Shown: positions 1 through 5,752 of the stretch, one piece after another
Position numbering within the stretch: the first letter of the stretch is position 1
Layout of the letters: every line of letters starts with the position of its first letter
Source: Bacteroidales bacterium
GTDB lineage: Bacteria; Bacteroidota; Bacteroidia; Bacteroidales; JAOZMU01
NCBI GenBank assembly: GCA_029934165.1
Contig: JAOZMU010000234.1
Coordinates: 1-5,988 of the forward strand
Reading direction: 5' to 3'
DNA: 5,988 bases
Position numbers and translations under genes: made by a program
Notes under the pieces: model-generated
What the model saw: only the letters and a program-made list of their open reading frames with translations
What the model was told of the DNA's origin: nothing
Databases searched by the model: none

Positions 1-284
1 GAGCTTTAAGACATTGACACATACGACTTTACAGAAGCATATCGTTTTTTGAGTTTTTTGCAATGTGTTAAATATCAGGATGTAATGGCGAAGTCATAAA
101 CTTAGGTTAATAAAAAGCATAAGAACTTTTGTAAGAGTACTTAAAGAGTTAATTAAAGCACGAAAAAGGGAAGCGTCCGAATATGTCGTACAAATTTTTA
201 GAATTAATAATCAACTAAATAAAAAACATATCATCATGCTATTCGCAAGTAGTTTGGTGGCGTTATTCACACAAACCAAAACTT
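1..284. other. Non-coding region upstream of rdgB
   Basis: I see no supportable gene here. One frame is open from base 2 to a TGA at 50-52 and could be the last 16 codons of a gene entering from the left, but nothing in those residues is recognisable. The stretch holds one repeat arm (101-135). A small dyad (TTTGGT at 253-258 with ACCAAA at 275-280) lies just before the rdgB start. No convincing TAnnTTTG promoter with a matching TTTG about 19 bases upstream was found; TAGTTTG at 250-256 is one base short of the consensus spacing. Confidence 0.5.
101..135 (-). repeat. Solitary copy of the dispersed repeat arm
   Basis: Read on the minus strand, these 35 bases match the arm at 4583-4617 in 32 of 35 positions and the arm at 5877-5911 in 32 of 35. 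Weaker similarity continues a few bases past the CCTAAG end. No 94-bp core follows it. The next 30 bases on the + strand show only a loose AT-rich resemblance to the start of the core, so this is either a solo arm or one end of a decayed element. It lies about 150 bases upstream of rdgB. Confidence 0.75.
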
Positions 285-860
285 ATGAAAATAGTATTTG
301 CAACAAATAACCAACATAAATTGAGTGAAATCCGAAATATTTTGGGTGATAAAATTACGATTGTTTCACTTGCCGAAATTGGTTGCACCGAAGATATTCC
401 AGAAAACGAACCCGACATTGAGGGAAACGCACGTGCCAAGTCGATGTATGTTTTCGAGAAATACGGTATCGACTGTTTTGCAGACGATACCGGGCTCGAA
501 ATCGAAGCCCTTAACGGTCGTCCGGGAGTAAAATCGGCGCGATACGCTGGCGATGATTGCCGTTTTGAAAAAAATATTGAAAAGGTGCTATCCGAAATGG
601 AAAACAAAACCAACAGAAAGGCACGTTTTAAAACTGTTATATCGCTCATAATCAACGGTGTCGAAACACAGTTCGAAGGTATCGTAAACGGCAAAATGCT
701 GCAAACCGAGCATGGAAAAGGTGGCTTTGGCTACGACCCAATTTTTGTTCCAGATGGCTACGAAGAAACATTTTCGGAAATGCCTGCTACGCAAAAAAAC
801 CTAATAAGTCATAGAGGTTTAGCAGTTCGTAAACTCGCAAATTATCTTATAACATTATAA
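285..860 (+). CDS. rdgB: dITP/XTP pyrophosphatase (RdgB/HAM1 family)
   Basis: This enzyme hydrolyses non-canonical purine nucleoside triphosphates (dITP, ITP, XTP) to the monophosphate and pyrophosphate, keeping deaminated bases out of DNA and RNA; it acts in the cytoplasm. The 191 residues match the usual family length of about 190-200, with every hallmark in order: the nucleotide-binding TNNxHK near the start (7-12), the acidic ADDTGL segment with the expected catalytic aspartate (66-71), SARYAG (84-89), FGYDP (148-152) and SHR (175-177). There is no signal peptide, truncation or frameshift. The ATG at 285 places the first beta strand (KIVFATNN) at the N-terminus as the family expects. No Shine-Dalgarno sequence precedes it, which is normal for Bacteroidota. 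The helicase gene starts six bases after its stop, so the two are probably cotranscribed. Identification is firm from the motifs. Confidence 0.96.
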   Translation: MKIVFATNNQHKLSEIRNILGDKITIVSLAEIGCTEDIPENEPDIEGNARAKSMYVFEKYGIDCFADDTGLEIEALNGRPGVKSARYAGDDCRFEKNIEKVLSEMENKTNRKARFKTVISLIINGVETQFEGIVNGKMLQTEHGKGGFGYDPIFVPDGYEETFSEMPATQKNLISHRGLAVRKLANYLITL

Positions 861-866
861 TTATTT

Positions 867-2303
867 ATGCTTAAAAATTTCGTTGCCGAAACAATACGCA
901 GTCGTTTTGAGCATGAGCCGACAGATGGTCAAAATCAGCTCATAAGCAAATTGAGCGATTTTATTCAGAGTAACAATCCTGATGATTTATTCTTGTTACG
1001 CGGTTATGCCGGAACAGGAAAAACATCTGTGATGAGTGCTTTAGTTCAGGTGCTTAATATGTTCAAAATCAAATCAATACTTCTTGCTCCGACAGGACGA
1101 GCAGCAAAAGTTTTGAGCCATTATTCTGGGGAAAGTGCGCTTACGATTCATCGTAAAATCTATCGGCAAAAATCGTTGGCAGATGGTTTTGGAGCATTTG
1201 CACTTAATAAAAACCTACATAATTATACAATTTTTATTGTCGATGAAGCCTCGATGATTTCCAACGAAAACGGCGAAAATTCTGTTTTTGGCTCGGGGCG
1301 TTTGCTCGACGATTTGATAGAATTTGTCTATACAGGAAATATGTGCAAGTTAATACTCATTGGCGACACCGCACAATTACCACCCGTAAAAACAAATTTA
1401 AGCCCAGCTCTCGACACTCACGAGCTATCAGGCTACGGATTAAATGTTATTGATGTGATGCTTTCGGACGTTGTTCGGCAAGGTTTAGATTCGGGTATTT
1501 TGTTTAATGCCACACACTTACGAAATGTAATCTCGGAATGGAACGGAAATATAAAATACCCAGAACTGACGACAGCAAAGTTTCCCGATATTCGGTTTTT
1601 GTCTGGTGTCGATTTAATTGACGAAATTACAACTTGTTATGACACAGATGGTTTGAATGAAACAAAAATAATTACTCGTTCAAATAAACGTGCAAATATT
1701 TATAATCAGGGCATCAGGAATAAAATTTTATGGCGCGAAGACGAAATTGCTGCCGGCGACCAACTTATGGTTGTACGGAATAATTATTTTTGGCTCAAAG
1801 AATACGAAAATATAGAATTTATTGCAAATGGTGATATTGTAGAAATAAACCGAATTATCGGGTTTACAGAGCGTTACGGCTTACGATTTGCAGATGTCGA
1901 GTTGGTTTTACCAGATTATAAGGTAGATGTCATTGAGGCAAAAATTGTACTCGACACCCTACACACCGAAGGACCGGCATTGTCGCAAGACGAAAATAGG
2001 AAGTTTTTTGAGAGCGTTTCCGAGGATTATGCCGATATTCCGAACCGAAGACAGCGATATGCAAAGATGAAAGAAAATCCGTTTTTCAACGCATTACAGG
2101 TTAAATTTGCCTACGCGGTAACTTGCCACAAAGCACAGGGTGGACAATGGAAAAACGTTTTCCTCGACCATGGATATTTTGTTGAAGACATGATGCAAAT
2201 AGATTTTTTGCGCTGGCTATATACAGGTTTCACCAGAGCCATCGATAAATTGTATCTCGTAAATTTCGATAAAAAGATGCGGGCAATCGAAGAGCAAGAT
2301 TGA
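867..2303 (+). CDS. RecD/Dda-like superfamily 1 DNA helicase
   Basis: A cytoplasmic ATP-dependent DNA helicase of the SF1 RecD-like type, expected to translocate on single-stranded DNA in repair, recombination or replication-fork processing. Visible motifs in order: Walker A GYAGTGKT (46-53), motif Ia APTGRAAKV (74-82), Walker B IVDEAS (124-129), motif III IGDTAQLPP (165-173), the VVRQ segment (202-205), motif IV region TRSNKRANIYN (270-280), the UvrD_C_2-type motif V TCHKAQGGQW (419-428) and motif VI YTGFTRA (452-458). At 478 residues it is much shorter than RecD2, which carries an extra N-terminal region with helix-hairpin-helix motifs, and shorter than RecD of RecBCD. Walker A at residue 46 shows it is a compact form, closer in plan to phage T4 Dda. 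No recB or recC neighbour is visible, so the symbol recD is not justified. It follows rdgB by six bases and probably shares its transcript. Confidence 0.93.
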   Translation: MLKNFVAETIRSRFEHEPTDGQNQLISKLSDFIQSNNPDDLFLLRGYAGTGKTSVMSALVQVLNMFKIKSILLAPTGRAAKVLSHYSGESALTIHRKIYRQKSLADGFGAFALNKNLHNYTIFIVDEASMISNENGENSVFGSGRLLDDLIEFVYTGNMCKLILIGDTAQLPPVKTNLSPALDTHELSGYGLNVIDVMLSDVVRQGLDSGILFNATHLRNVISEWNGNIKYPELTTAKFPDIRFLSGVDLIDEITTCYDTDGLNETKIITRSNKRANIYNQGIRNKILWREDEIAAGDQLMVVRNNYFWLKEYENIEFIANGDIVEINRIIGFTERYGLRFADVELVLPDYKVDVIEAKIVLDTLHTEGPALSQDENRKFFESVSEDYADIPNRRQRYAKMKENPFFNALQVKFAYAVTCHKAQGGQWKNVFLDHGYFVEDMMQIDFLRWLYTGFTRAIDKLYLVNFDKKMRAIEEQD

Positions 2304-2414
2304 TATTCTAATAATCTAATAATCTTCATAAAAATTATTACAATAAATTCAAAGTAACAGTATCATTCGTTTTGTTTTTATAACTTTATTTACAATCTGG
2401 CAAGCGAAAATAAA

Positions 2415-4160
2415 ATGATTTGGAAAAAAAATTTCTGGCATTATGTATTAATAATTTTTGTATGGCAAACCCCTGTCCTACAATCTGCTACATTCGATAA
2501 TCCTATCGACTTGATGCCAGACGATACCACAAAAATCCATCGTCTTTTGGAGCAAACAGAGCAGTTGTTGCAATCGGCTCCAGCCCAAGCCTACCACAGA
2601 GCCAATCAGGCTGCCCAGTTATCCGAAAAATTAGATTTTGCGTTTGGTCATGCAAAATCCGTTTTATTCATGGCTACCTCGCTGGCTGCTCAAAATAATT
2701 ATGCCGAAGCAGGAAAACTTTTTGAGCAGGTTGCTGAGGAGGTATCTAAAAATCCGAAAACAAAACGCTGGTATCGGTTGCAAACCAAAGTATTTGAAGA
2801 ACAGGGAATTATGTTTCGCGTTCGTGGCGACAGCGACAAAGCACTGGAAAACTTTATTAAGTCTCTGAAAATAAGCGAAATAAACAAAGATAACCTTGGC
2901 ATTGCCCGCAGTTCCAATTTAATTGGCGAGCTGTACTACGGACAAAAAAGCTATGACAAAGCTCTCGGATACCTAAATGCCGCACTGACAATGAGTTACA
3001 AGGTCGATGCGCCTGTTTTGATAGCCGATAATTTGCACGATTTGGGGCAGGTTTATGCAGCACAAGGCTACTTTGAAAAAAGTTTGGCAAACCATAAAAA
3101 AAGCATCAAAATTCGGAAAAACAATAAACTACTCAAGGATTTGGGAATGTCATATAGTTCTATGGGTGAGGTCTTTGCTATGCAAAATTCAAACGACCAG
3201 GCATTACTTTACTACTTCAAAAGTCTCAGCATTTATCGGAAAACAGAAAATTACTTTGGGTTGGCGAATAACTGTATCAAAATCGGACAGTTGTGTTATA
3301 AAATTGAGGATTATGACAAAGCAATTGAATATTTTTCGGAGGCTTTAAGCATCGGGCAAACCATTAAGGCTCTGAATATTATACGCGATGCCGCTTTTGG
3401 TTTGAGCCAAGCTCATTCTGCCTTAAACCATTTTGAGTTTGCATACAATAATTATATCATATATAAAACAATGAGCGATAGTCTTCTTAACGTCGAGAAA
3501 GTCAAGAACATAGCTCAACTGGAAATGCAATACGAGTACGAAAAACAAGAACAAGCAAAAACTATCAAGCAACAGCGCAGGGATTTCATTTTGCTTGTCA
3601 GTGGAGCTATAATGGTGCTTGTTATTGGGCTTATATCGTTGTTATACATTAAGTTACGTACTAAGCATAAAATTTCAAAGTTGCAACAAAAACAGCTTAA
3701 CTTAGAGCAAGCCAATTTAAAAGGCGAATTGGAGATAAAAAATAAAGAATTGGCAACCAATGTTATGTATCTTATCCGAAAAAACGAATTGATAAACGAC
3801 ATTGCCGAGCAACTAATTCGTGCCAAAGGAAACCTGAGACGCGAGAATCAACGCATTGTAACAGACATAATTAGGGAGTTACAAACTGGTGCCGACGATG
3901 ATATTTGGCGCGAATTTGAGATACGTTTTCAACAAGTTCATCGGTCGTTTTATAATAATTTGATGGAGAAATTTCCGAAATTAAGCCCAAATGAGAAAAA
4001 ACTTTGTGCATTTTTACGTCTAAATATGAGTACAAAGGATATAGCGGCGTTAACACGTAAAAGTACTTCAAGTATTGATGTTGCACGAACCAGATTAAGA
4101 AAAAAACTTGAAATTTCGGGAACAGATACAAATTTGATAAGTTTTTTGGCAAAATTATAA
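2415..4160 (+). CDS. TPR sensor with one membrane span and C-terminal HTH
   Basis: A 581-residue regulator-like protein. Residues 1-25 form an export signal (WKK followed by a hydrophobic stretch to about LQSA). Residues ~40-355 are helical repeats; clear TPR units occur at ~130-155, 165-195, 205-232, 245-275, 285-313 and 325-350 (for example YDKALGYLNAAL and YDKAIEYFSEAL). A charged helix (360-390) precedes a membrane span (391-413), then a coiled-coil segment (414-447). The end (LSPNEKKLCAFLRLNMSTKDIAALTRKS..., from 523) looks like a LuxR/GerE-type helix-turn-helix with a basic recognition helix near 551-563. Predicted topology is a periplasmic TPR sensor and cytoplasmic DNA-binding end. 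This is a known Bacteroidota architecture, but the signal and target genes are unknown. A 111-base gap separates it from the helicase gene, so it may have its own promoter; the best candidate, TTTG at 2371 with TACAAT at 2391, is weak. No histidine kinase domain is present. Confidence 0.85.
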   Translation: MIWKKNFWHYVLIIFVWQTPVLQSATFDNPIDLMPDDTTKIHRLLEQTEQLLQSAPAQAYHRANQAAQLSEKLDFAFGHAKSVLFMATSLAAQNNYAEAGKLFEQVAEEVSKNPKTKRWYRLQTKVFEEQGIMFRVRGDSDKALENFIKSLKISEINKDNLGIARSSNLIGELYYGQKSYDKALGYLNAALTMSYKVDAPVLIADNLHDLGQVYAAQGYFEKSLANHKKSIKIRKNNKLLKDLGMSYSSMGEVFAMQNSNDQALLYYFKSLSIYRKTENYFGLANNCIKIGQLCYKIEDYDKAIEYFSEALSIGQTIKALNIIRDAAFGLSQAHSALNHFEFAYNNYIIYKTMSDSLLNVEKVKNIAQLEMQYEYEKQEQAKTIKQQRRDFILLVSGAIMVLVIGLISLLYIKLRTKHKISKLQQKQLNLEQANLKGELEIKNKELATNVMYLIRKNELINDIAEQLIRAKGNLRRENQRIVTDIIRELQTGADDDIWREFEIRFQQVHRSFYNNLMEKFPKLSPNEKKLCAFLRLNMSTKDIAALTRKSTSSIDVARTRLRKKLEISGTDTNLISFLAKL

Positions 4161-4214
4161 ATCAATATGTTAATATATTGAACATTAGCTATATAACATT
4201 ATTTTATATCACGT

Positions 4215-4249
4215 ATTTCAAACAGTCATCACTGTTTATGGATTGAAAT
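4215..4249. terminator. Possible terminator hairpin after the TPR/HTH gene
   Basis: AAACAGT (4220-4226) pairs perfectly with ACTGTTT (4231-4237) across the loop CATC. Outside it, ATTTCA (4215-4220) can pair with TGAAAT (4244-4249) around a bulge, sharing one base with the inner stem. It begins about 55 bases after the stop codon. A proper T-tract is missing (only TTT within the stem end), so intrinsic termination is uncertain. A weaker all-AT hairpin lies closer to the gene (TCAATAT 4162-4168 with ATATTGA 4175-4181). Confidence 0.3.
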
Positions 4250-4288
4250 TTAGCCATAAGAATGTAAAAAACGAAAAAAAAATGTTTC

Positions 4289-4318
4289 TTTAAATAAAAT
4301 AAGAACGATTTTTGTAAG
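4289..4318 (-). repeat. Degenerate fourth copy of the repeat arm
   Basis: TAAGAAC (4300-4306) and TTTTGTAAG (4310-4318) match the minus-strand form of the arm (compare 119-135) exactly, apart from a three-base insertion (GAT) between them. An AT-rich stretch before them (AAATAAAA) resembles the GTTAATAAAAA end. Its orientation is the same as the 101-135 copy and opposite to the arms at 4582 and 5876. It may be the outer end of a larger decayed element that includes the open frame at 4322-4480. Confidence 0.45.
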
Positions 4319-4321
4319 TGA

Positions 4322-4480
4322 ACATATAGAATTCAAAAAATTGCTGATGAGTATGACAGACTTATTTTGATAAATACGTGTTTTATCCCACATTTTAAAA
4401 AACACGGATTGAATTTTATAACAAGAGGACTAAAGATTCAACTAAAAAACAGCAAATATTTTGTAATTAAATTACGTTAA
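4322..4480 (+). pseudogene. Possible C-terminal remnant of an unknown gene
   Basis: A frame open for 52 codons directly after an in-frame TGA (4319-4321), ending with TAA at 4478-4480. It has no ATG; the first alternative start is a TTG about 16 codons in. The translation is protein-like in mix (IADEYDRLILINTCFIPHF, then HGLNFITRGLKIQL, ending KYFVIKLR), but I do not recognise a family. In DNA this AT-rich an open frame of this length can occur by chance. A perfect 8-bp stem (CGTGTTTT 4377-4384 with AAAACACG 4399-4406) lies inside it, which could equally mean that the region is non-coding. Its end abuts the MITE-like element. Confidence 0.2.
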
Positions 4481-4612
4481 AACACTATTAAGTAAAATGA
4501 ATTTAATAAAGTAAACCATTAAAATTCCTAACTAAAACTAAATCAGGCGTAAGCAAAATTATTAATTATTAATTTTCCATTACTTACAAAAGTTATTACA
4601 CTTTTTATTAAC
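4476..4612 (+). mobile_element. MITE-like non-coding element, left copy
   Basis: A short element with no coding capacity, built as arm - 94-bp core (4489-4582) - arm. The right arm (from about 4580, ending TTATTAAC at 4612) is intact. The left arm is shortened: GTTAA at 4476-4480 and the core-side TAAGTAAAA remain, with a stretch missing between them compared with the intact arm. The core reappears in reverse at 5787-5880. Homology of the outer arm continues past 4612 to the AAACGTTT palindrome (4635-4642), so the true element end may lie there. No transposase is present, so any movement would need one supplied from elsewhere. Confidence 0.55.
4489..4582 (+). repeat. 94-bp core, left member of inverted pair
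   Basis: It is the reverse complement of 5787-5880 in 93 of 94 positions with no gaps; the only difference is base 4515 (A here, against the G expected from C5854). The match stops sharply at both ends (4488 and 4583). It contains the motif GGCGTAAGC and an AATTATTAATTATTAATT-like AT run, and has no coding capacity. Confidence 0.95.
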
Positions 4613-4642
4613 CTAAGTTGTTGATTCACAGCTTAAACGTTT
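4582..4642 (+). repeat. 61-bp outer arm, left member of direct pair
   Basis: It aligns without gaps to 5876-5936 at a constant offset of 1294 bases, with 51 of 61 identities. The first 31 bases (ACTTACAAAAG to TTATTAAC) are best conserved, with only two differences, and the last bases are the 8-bp palindrome AAACGTTT (4635-4642). A related copy lies on the minus strand at 101-135. It overlaps the core by one base. Confidence 0.9.
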
Positions 4643-4652
4643 CATAAAAAAT

Positions 4653-4665
4653 AGGTCTTAGACCT
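4653..4665. other. Short perfect palindrome next to the repeat arm
   Basis: AGGTCT (4653-4658) and AGACCT (4660-4665) are perfect inverted repeats around a single T. An outer 7-bp pair, ACCTAAG (4611-4617) and CTTAGGT (4668-4674), encloses it. It could be a protein-binding dyad or part of the element end. It is absent after the right copy, where different sequence follows AAACGTTT. Confidence 0.4.
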
Positions 4666-4708
4666 TACTTAGGTGCGACGTATCATCTGTGGCTTGAAAG
4701 TTTAGTAT

Positions 4709-4716
4709 TATTTTTG
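4709..4716 (+). promoter_or_regulatory. Possible Bacteroidota -7 promoter element
   Basis: TATTTTTG fits the TAnnTTTG -7 consensus exactly. A TTG at 4694-4696 is too close (12 bases) for a usual -33 element, and no TTTG sits at the expected distance. No gene starts soon after it, so it would give a leader of over 300 bases if it served the MORN gene. A chance match is likely in T-rich DNA. Confidence 0.2.
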
Positions 4717-4755
4717 TGATGTATGTTAAAATAACACGTCTTTAATATTTTTAGG

Positions 4756-4817
4756 TATTAGTTTATTTGAGTGCAAAACAGTAATTTGCACAAAAATAGA
4801 TAGTAAATAAACCAATA
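4756..4817. other. Large nested dyad (structured RNA or operator?)
   Basis: An inner perfect 7-bp stem, GTGCAAA (4771-4777) with TTTGCAC (4785-4791), has a 7-base loop. It is enclosed by an outer stem, TATTAGTTTATTT (4756-4768) with AAATAAACCAATA (4805-4817), pairing at 12 of 13 positions. The two stems are separated by a short asymmetric internal loop (2 and 13 bases). It lies about 220 bases upstream of the MORN gene. Possible roles are a structured leader or small RNA, a regulator binding site, or a remnant of a small element. It has no T-tract on either side good enough to call it a terminator. Confidence 0.45.
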
Positions 4818-4846
4818 TATCGAGGCTGCATCGAAAAATAACAAAA

Positions 4847-4981
4847 ATGCACAACTGTTTTATTGCTAAAAATTTCCGAAATTTACTTAAAAAGTATAAA
4901 TTTACGAATAATTTTGATTTTCAGCATTCGCAGGTCGATGCAATAAACACAAATAGAACCTTGTTTATATATATAAAATAA
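4847..4981 (+). CDS. Doubtful small ORF, 44 residues
   Basis: An ATG-initiated frame encoding 44 residues (begins MHNCFIAKNFRNLLKKYKF, ends TLFIYIK) lies 53 bases before the MORN gene on the same strand. No known family, signal peptide or membrane segment is recognisable. A 15-bp palindrome (AAATTTC-C-GAAATTT, 4870-4884) sits inside it and is more typical of an operator than of coding DNA. The MORN gene's candidate -33 element begins only five bases after its stop. It may be a chance open frame in AT-rich sequence. Confidence 0.15.
   Translation: MHNCFIAKNFRNLLKKYKFTNNFDFQHSQVDAINTNRTLFIYIK
4870..4884. promoter_or_regulatory. 15-bp operator-like palindrome
   Basis: AAATTTC (4870-4876) and GAAATTT (4878-4884) are perfect inverted repeats around one C. 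It lies about 150 bases upstream of the MORN gene start and about 120 upstream of that gene's likely promoter. A binding site for a dimeric regulator is possible, but AT-rich palindromes of this size also arise by chance. Confidence 0.25.
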
Positions 4982-4985
4982 CTTG

Positions 4986-5012
4986 TTTGAAAATAATTAT
5001 TGAAATACTTTG
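4986..5012 (+). promoter_or_regulatory. Weak candidate promoter for the MORN gene
   Basis: TTTG at 4986-4989 and TACTTTG at 5006-5012 resemble the Bacteroidota -33 TTTG and -7 TAnnTTTG elements. The -7 copy lacks one base of the nn spacer, and the gap (16 bases) is a little short. It would place transcription start near 5018 and give a leader of under 20 bases before the ATG at 5035. The position is right but the match is imperfect. Confidence 0.35.
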
Positions 5013-5034
5013 GTATCACACAAAAACATAAGTA

Positions 5035-5661
5035 ATGAAACGAAAACTTTTTATACCACTCATCTGTTTATTATTTTGCTTTGTTACAATAGCACGTTCA
5101 CAGGAAGTGACCTATGACCAAACAGAAAACAAAAATGGGAAAGTGTATCTCAAAGGAAAGGAAGTTCCCTACACAGGTAAAATCAACGGTTTCTACGAAG
5201 ACGAGATAACAAAAAAATTTGTTGGTTTCTACAAAGATGGTCTTCTCGAAGGCTTTTACGAAGAATGGTACAGAAACGGAAACCTCAAGAACAAAGCGGC
5301 TTACAAAAGAGGAAAAGTCGAAGGAGTATCCGTTTCGTATTTTGAGAATGGATACAAAGAACGTGAGACGAAGATAATGGGCGGAAAGAAAATGTTTTTG
5401 AACACTTGGTACAGTACAGGTTTCACTAAATCTGTCGCTATTTACGACAAGGAAGGACGCGAGCATGGAGCATTTAAGTATTGGTATGAAAACAGAAAAG
5501 TAGAATCCGAAGAACCATACGAACACGGCATAAAAGTTAAAGAACATAAATTCTACTCGGAAGAGGGCGAATTAGAATACATGGAGATATACAAAAAAGG
5601 CAAAGCAGACAAGTGTTTTGAGTGGGTGAAACGCTCGAAGCGAGAAGTGGATTGCGAATAG
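5035..5661 (+). CDS. Exported MORN-type repeat protein, function unknown
   Basis: A 208-residue protein with a standard export signal: KRK, a hydrophobic stretch (LFIPLICLLFCFVTIA) and a probable signal peptidase I site after ARS (residue 22). The two cysteines in the hydrophobic core are not placed as a good lipobox. The mature part is a row of roughly 22-25-residue MORN_2-like units with the pattern Y-x-NG-x-L(10)-YKxGKxxG, clearest at ~46-73, 75-97, 98-120, 122-145, 147-171 and 173-192 (for example WYRNGNLKNKAAYKRGKVEG). It ends with a basic stretch and a final CE, without a sorting domain. Related proteins are often labelled 'YwqK family antitoxin' in databases, but no toxin gene is visible here and I would not infer that role. 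The ATG at 5035 is supported because it gives a full signal peptide. It is monocistronic with its own terminator and bracketed by inverted repeat elements, suggesting an accessory cassette. Confidence 0.88.
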   Translation: MKRKLFIPLICLLFCFVTIARSQEVTYDQTENKNGKVYLKGKEVPYTGKINGFYEDEITKKFVGFYKDGLLEGFYEEWYRNGNLKNKAAYKRGKVEGVSVSYFENGYKERETKIMGGKKMFLNTWYSTGFTKSVAIYDKEGREHGAFKYWYENRKVESEEPYEHGIKVKEHKFYSEEGELEYMEIYKKGKADKCFEWVKRSKREVDCE

Positions 5662-5682
5662 ACCAAAAAAATAATTTATCTG

Positions 5683-5715
5683 AAGAGACCAGCGTATTGC
5701 GTTAGGTCTCTTTTT
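5683..5715 (+). terminator. Intrinsic terminator of the MORN gene
   Basis: AAGAGACC (5683-5690) pairs perfectly with GGTCTCTT (5705-5712) over a 14-base loop, and the 3' arm runs into a T-tract (TCTTTTT up to 5715). It begins 21 bases after the stop codon at 5659-5661. This is the best terminator in the window, and it lies inside the repeat-bracketed segment. Confidence 0.85.
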
Positions 5716-5752
5716 GCTTTTTCGGCGCACGTTCTTTGAATAATCTGAGTTT

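Larger units (their letters stand above)
4161..5034. other. Long intergenic region with repeats and hairpins
   Basis: These 874 bases lie between the TPR/HTH gene and the MORN gene and hold no convincing intact gene. Left to right they contain: a hairpin cluster (4162-4249), a degenerate repeat arm (4289-4318), an open frame without a start that may be a gene remnant (4322-4480), a MITE-like element (4476-4612) with its outer arm extending to 4642, a short palindrome (4653-4665), a nested dyad (4756-4817), a doubtful 44-residue ORF (4847-4981) and a weak promoter before the MORN gene. The composition is strongly AT-rich, so short hairpins here need caution. Confidence 0.7.

Noticed and set aside
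2..52. Sixteen open codons ending in TGA at the left edge as the tail of an upstream gene
   Set aside because: Too short to judge and without recognisable residues; a chance frame is as likely.
2371..2398. TTTG at 2371 with TACAATCT at 2391, or TAACTTTA at 2381, as a promoter for the TPR/HTH gene
   Set aside because: Each matches the consensus only partly and none combines a good -7 with a correctly spaced -33.
2304..2414. All-AT hairpin after the helicase gene (TAATAAT 2317-2323 with ATTATTA 2334-2340)
   Set aside because: The stem has no G-C pairs and no T-tract follows, so it is not a supportable terminator; the doubled CTAATAAT is simple AT-rich sequence.
5098..5547. 149-residue minus-strand open frame opposite the MORN gene
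   Set aside because: It is a mirror of a strongly supported gene, its residue mix (rich in F, V and S) is typical of antisense reading, and it has no recognisable domain.
5035..5661. Antitoxin of a toxin-antitoxin pair, from the common 'YwqK family antitoxin' label for MORN-repeat proteins
   Set aside because: The protein carries an export signal and stands alone with its own terminator; no toxin gene is adjacent.
5691..5707. GTTAGGT at 5701-5707 resembles an integron attC core site (GTTRRRY), near a single-gene cassette
   Set aside because: No partner RYYYAAC site lies upstream at a sensible distance, and the bases belong to the loop and 3' arm of a clear intrinsic terminator.
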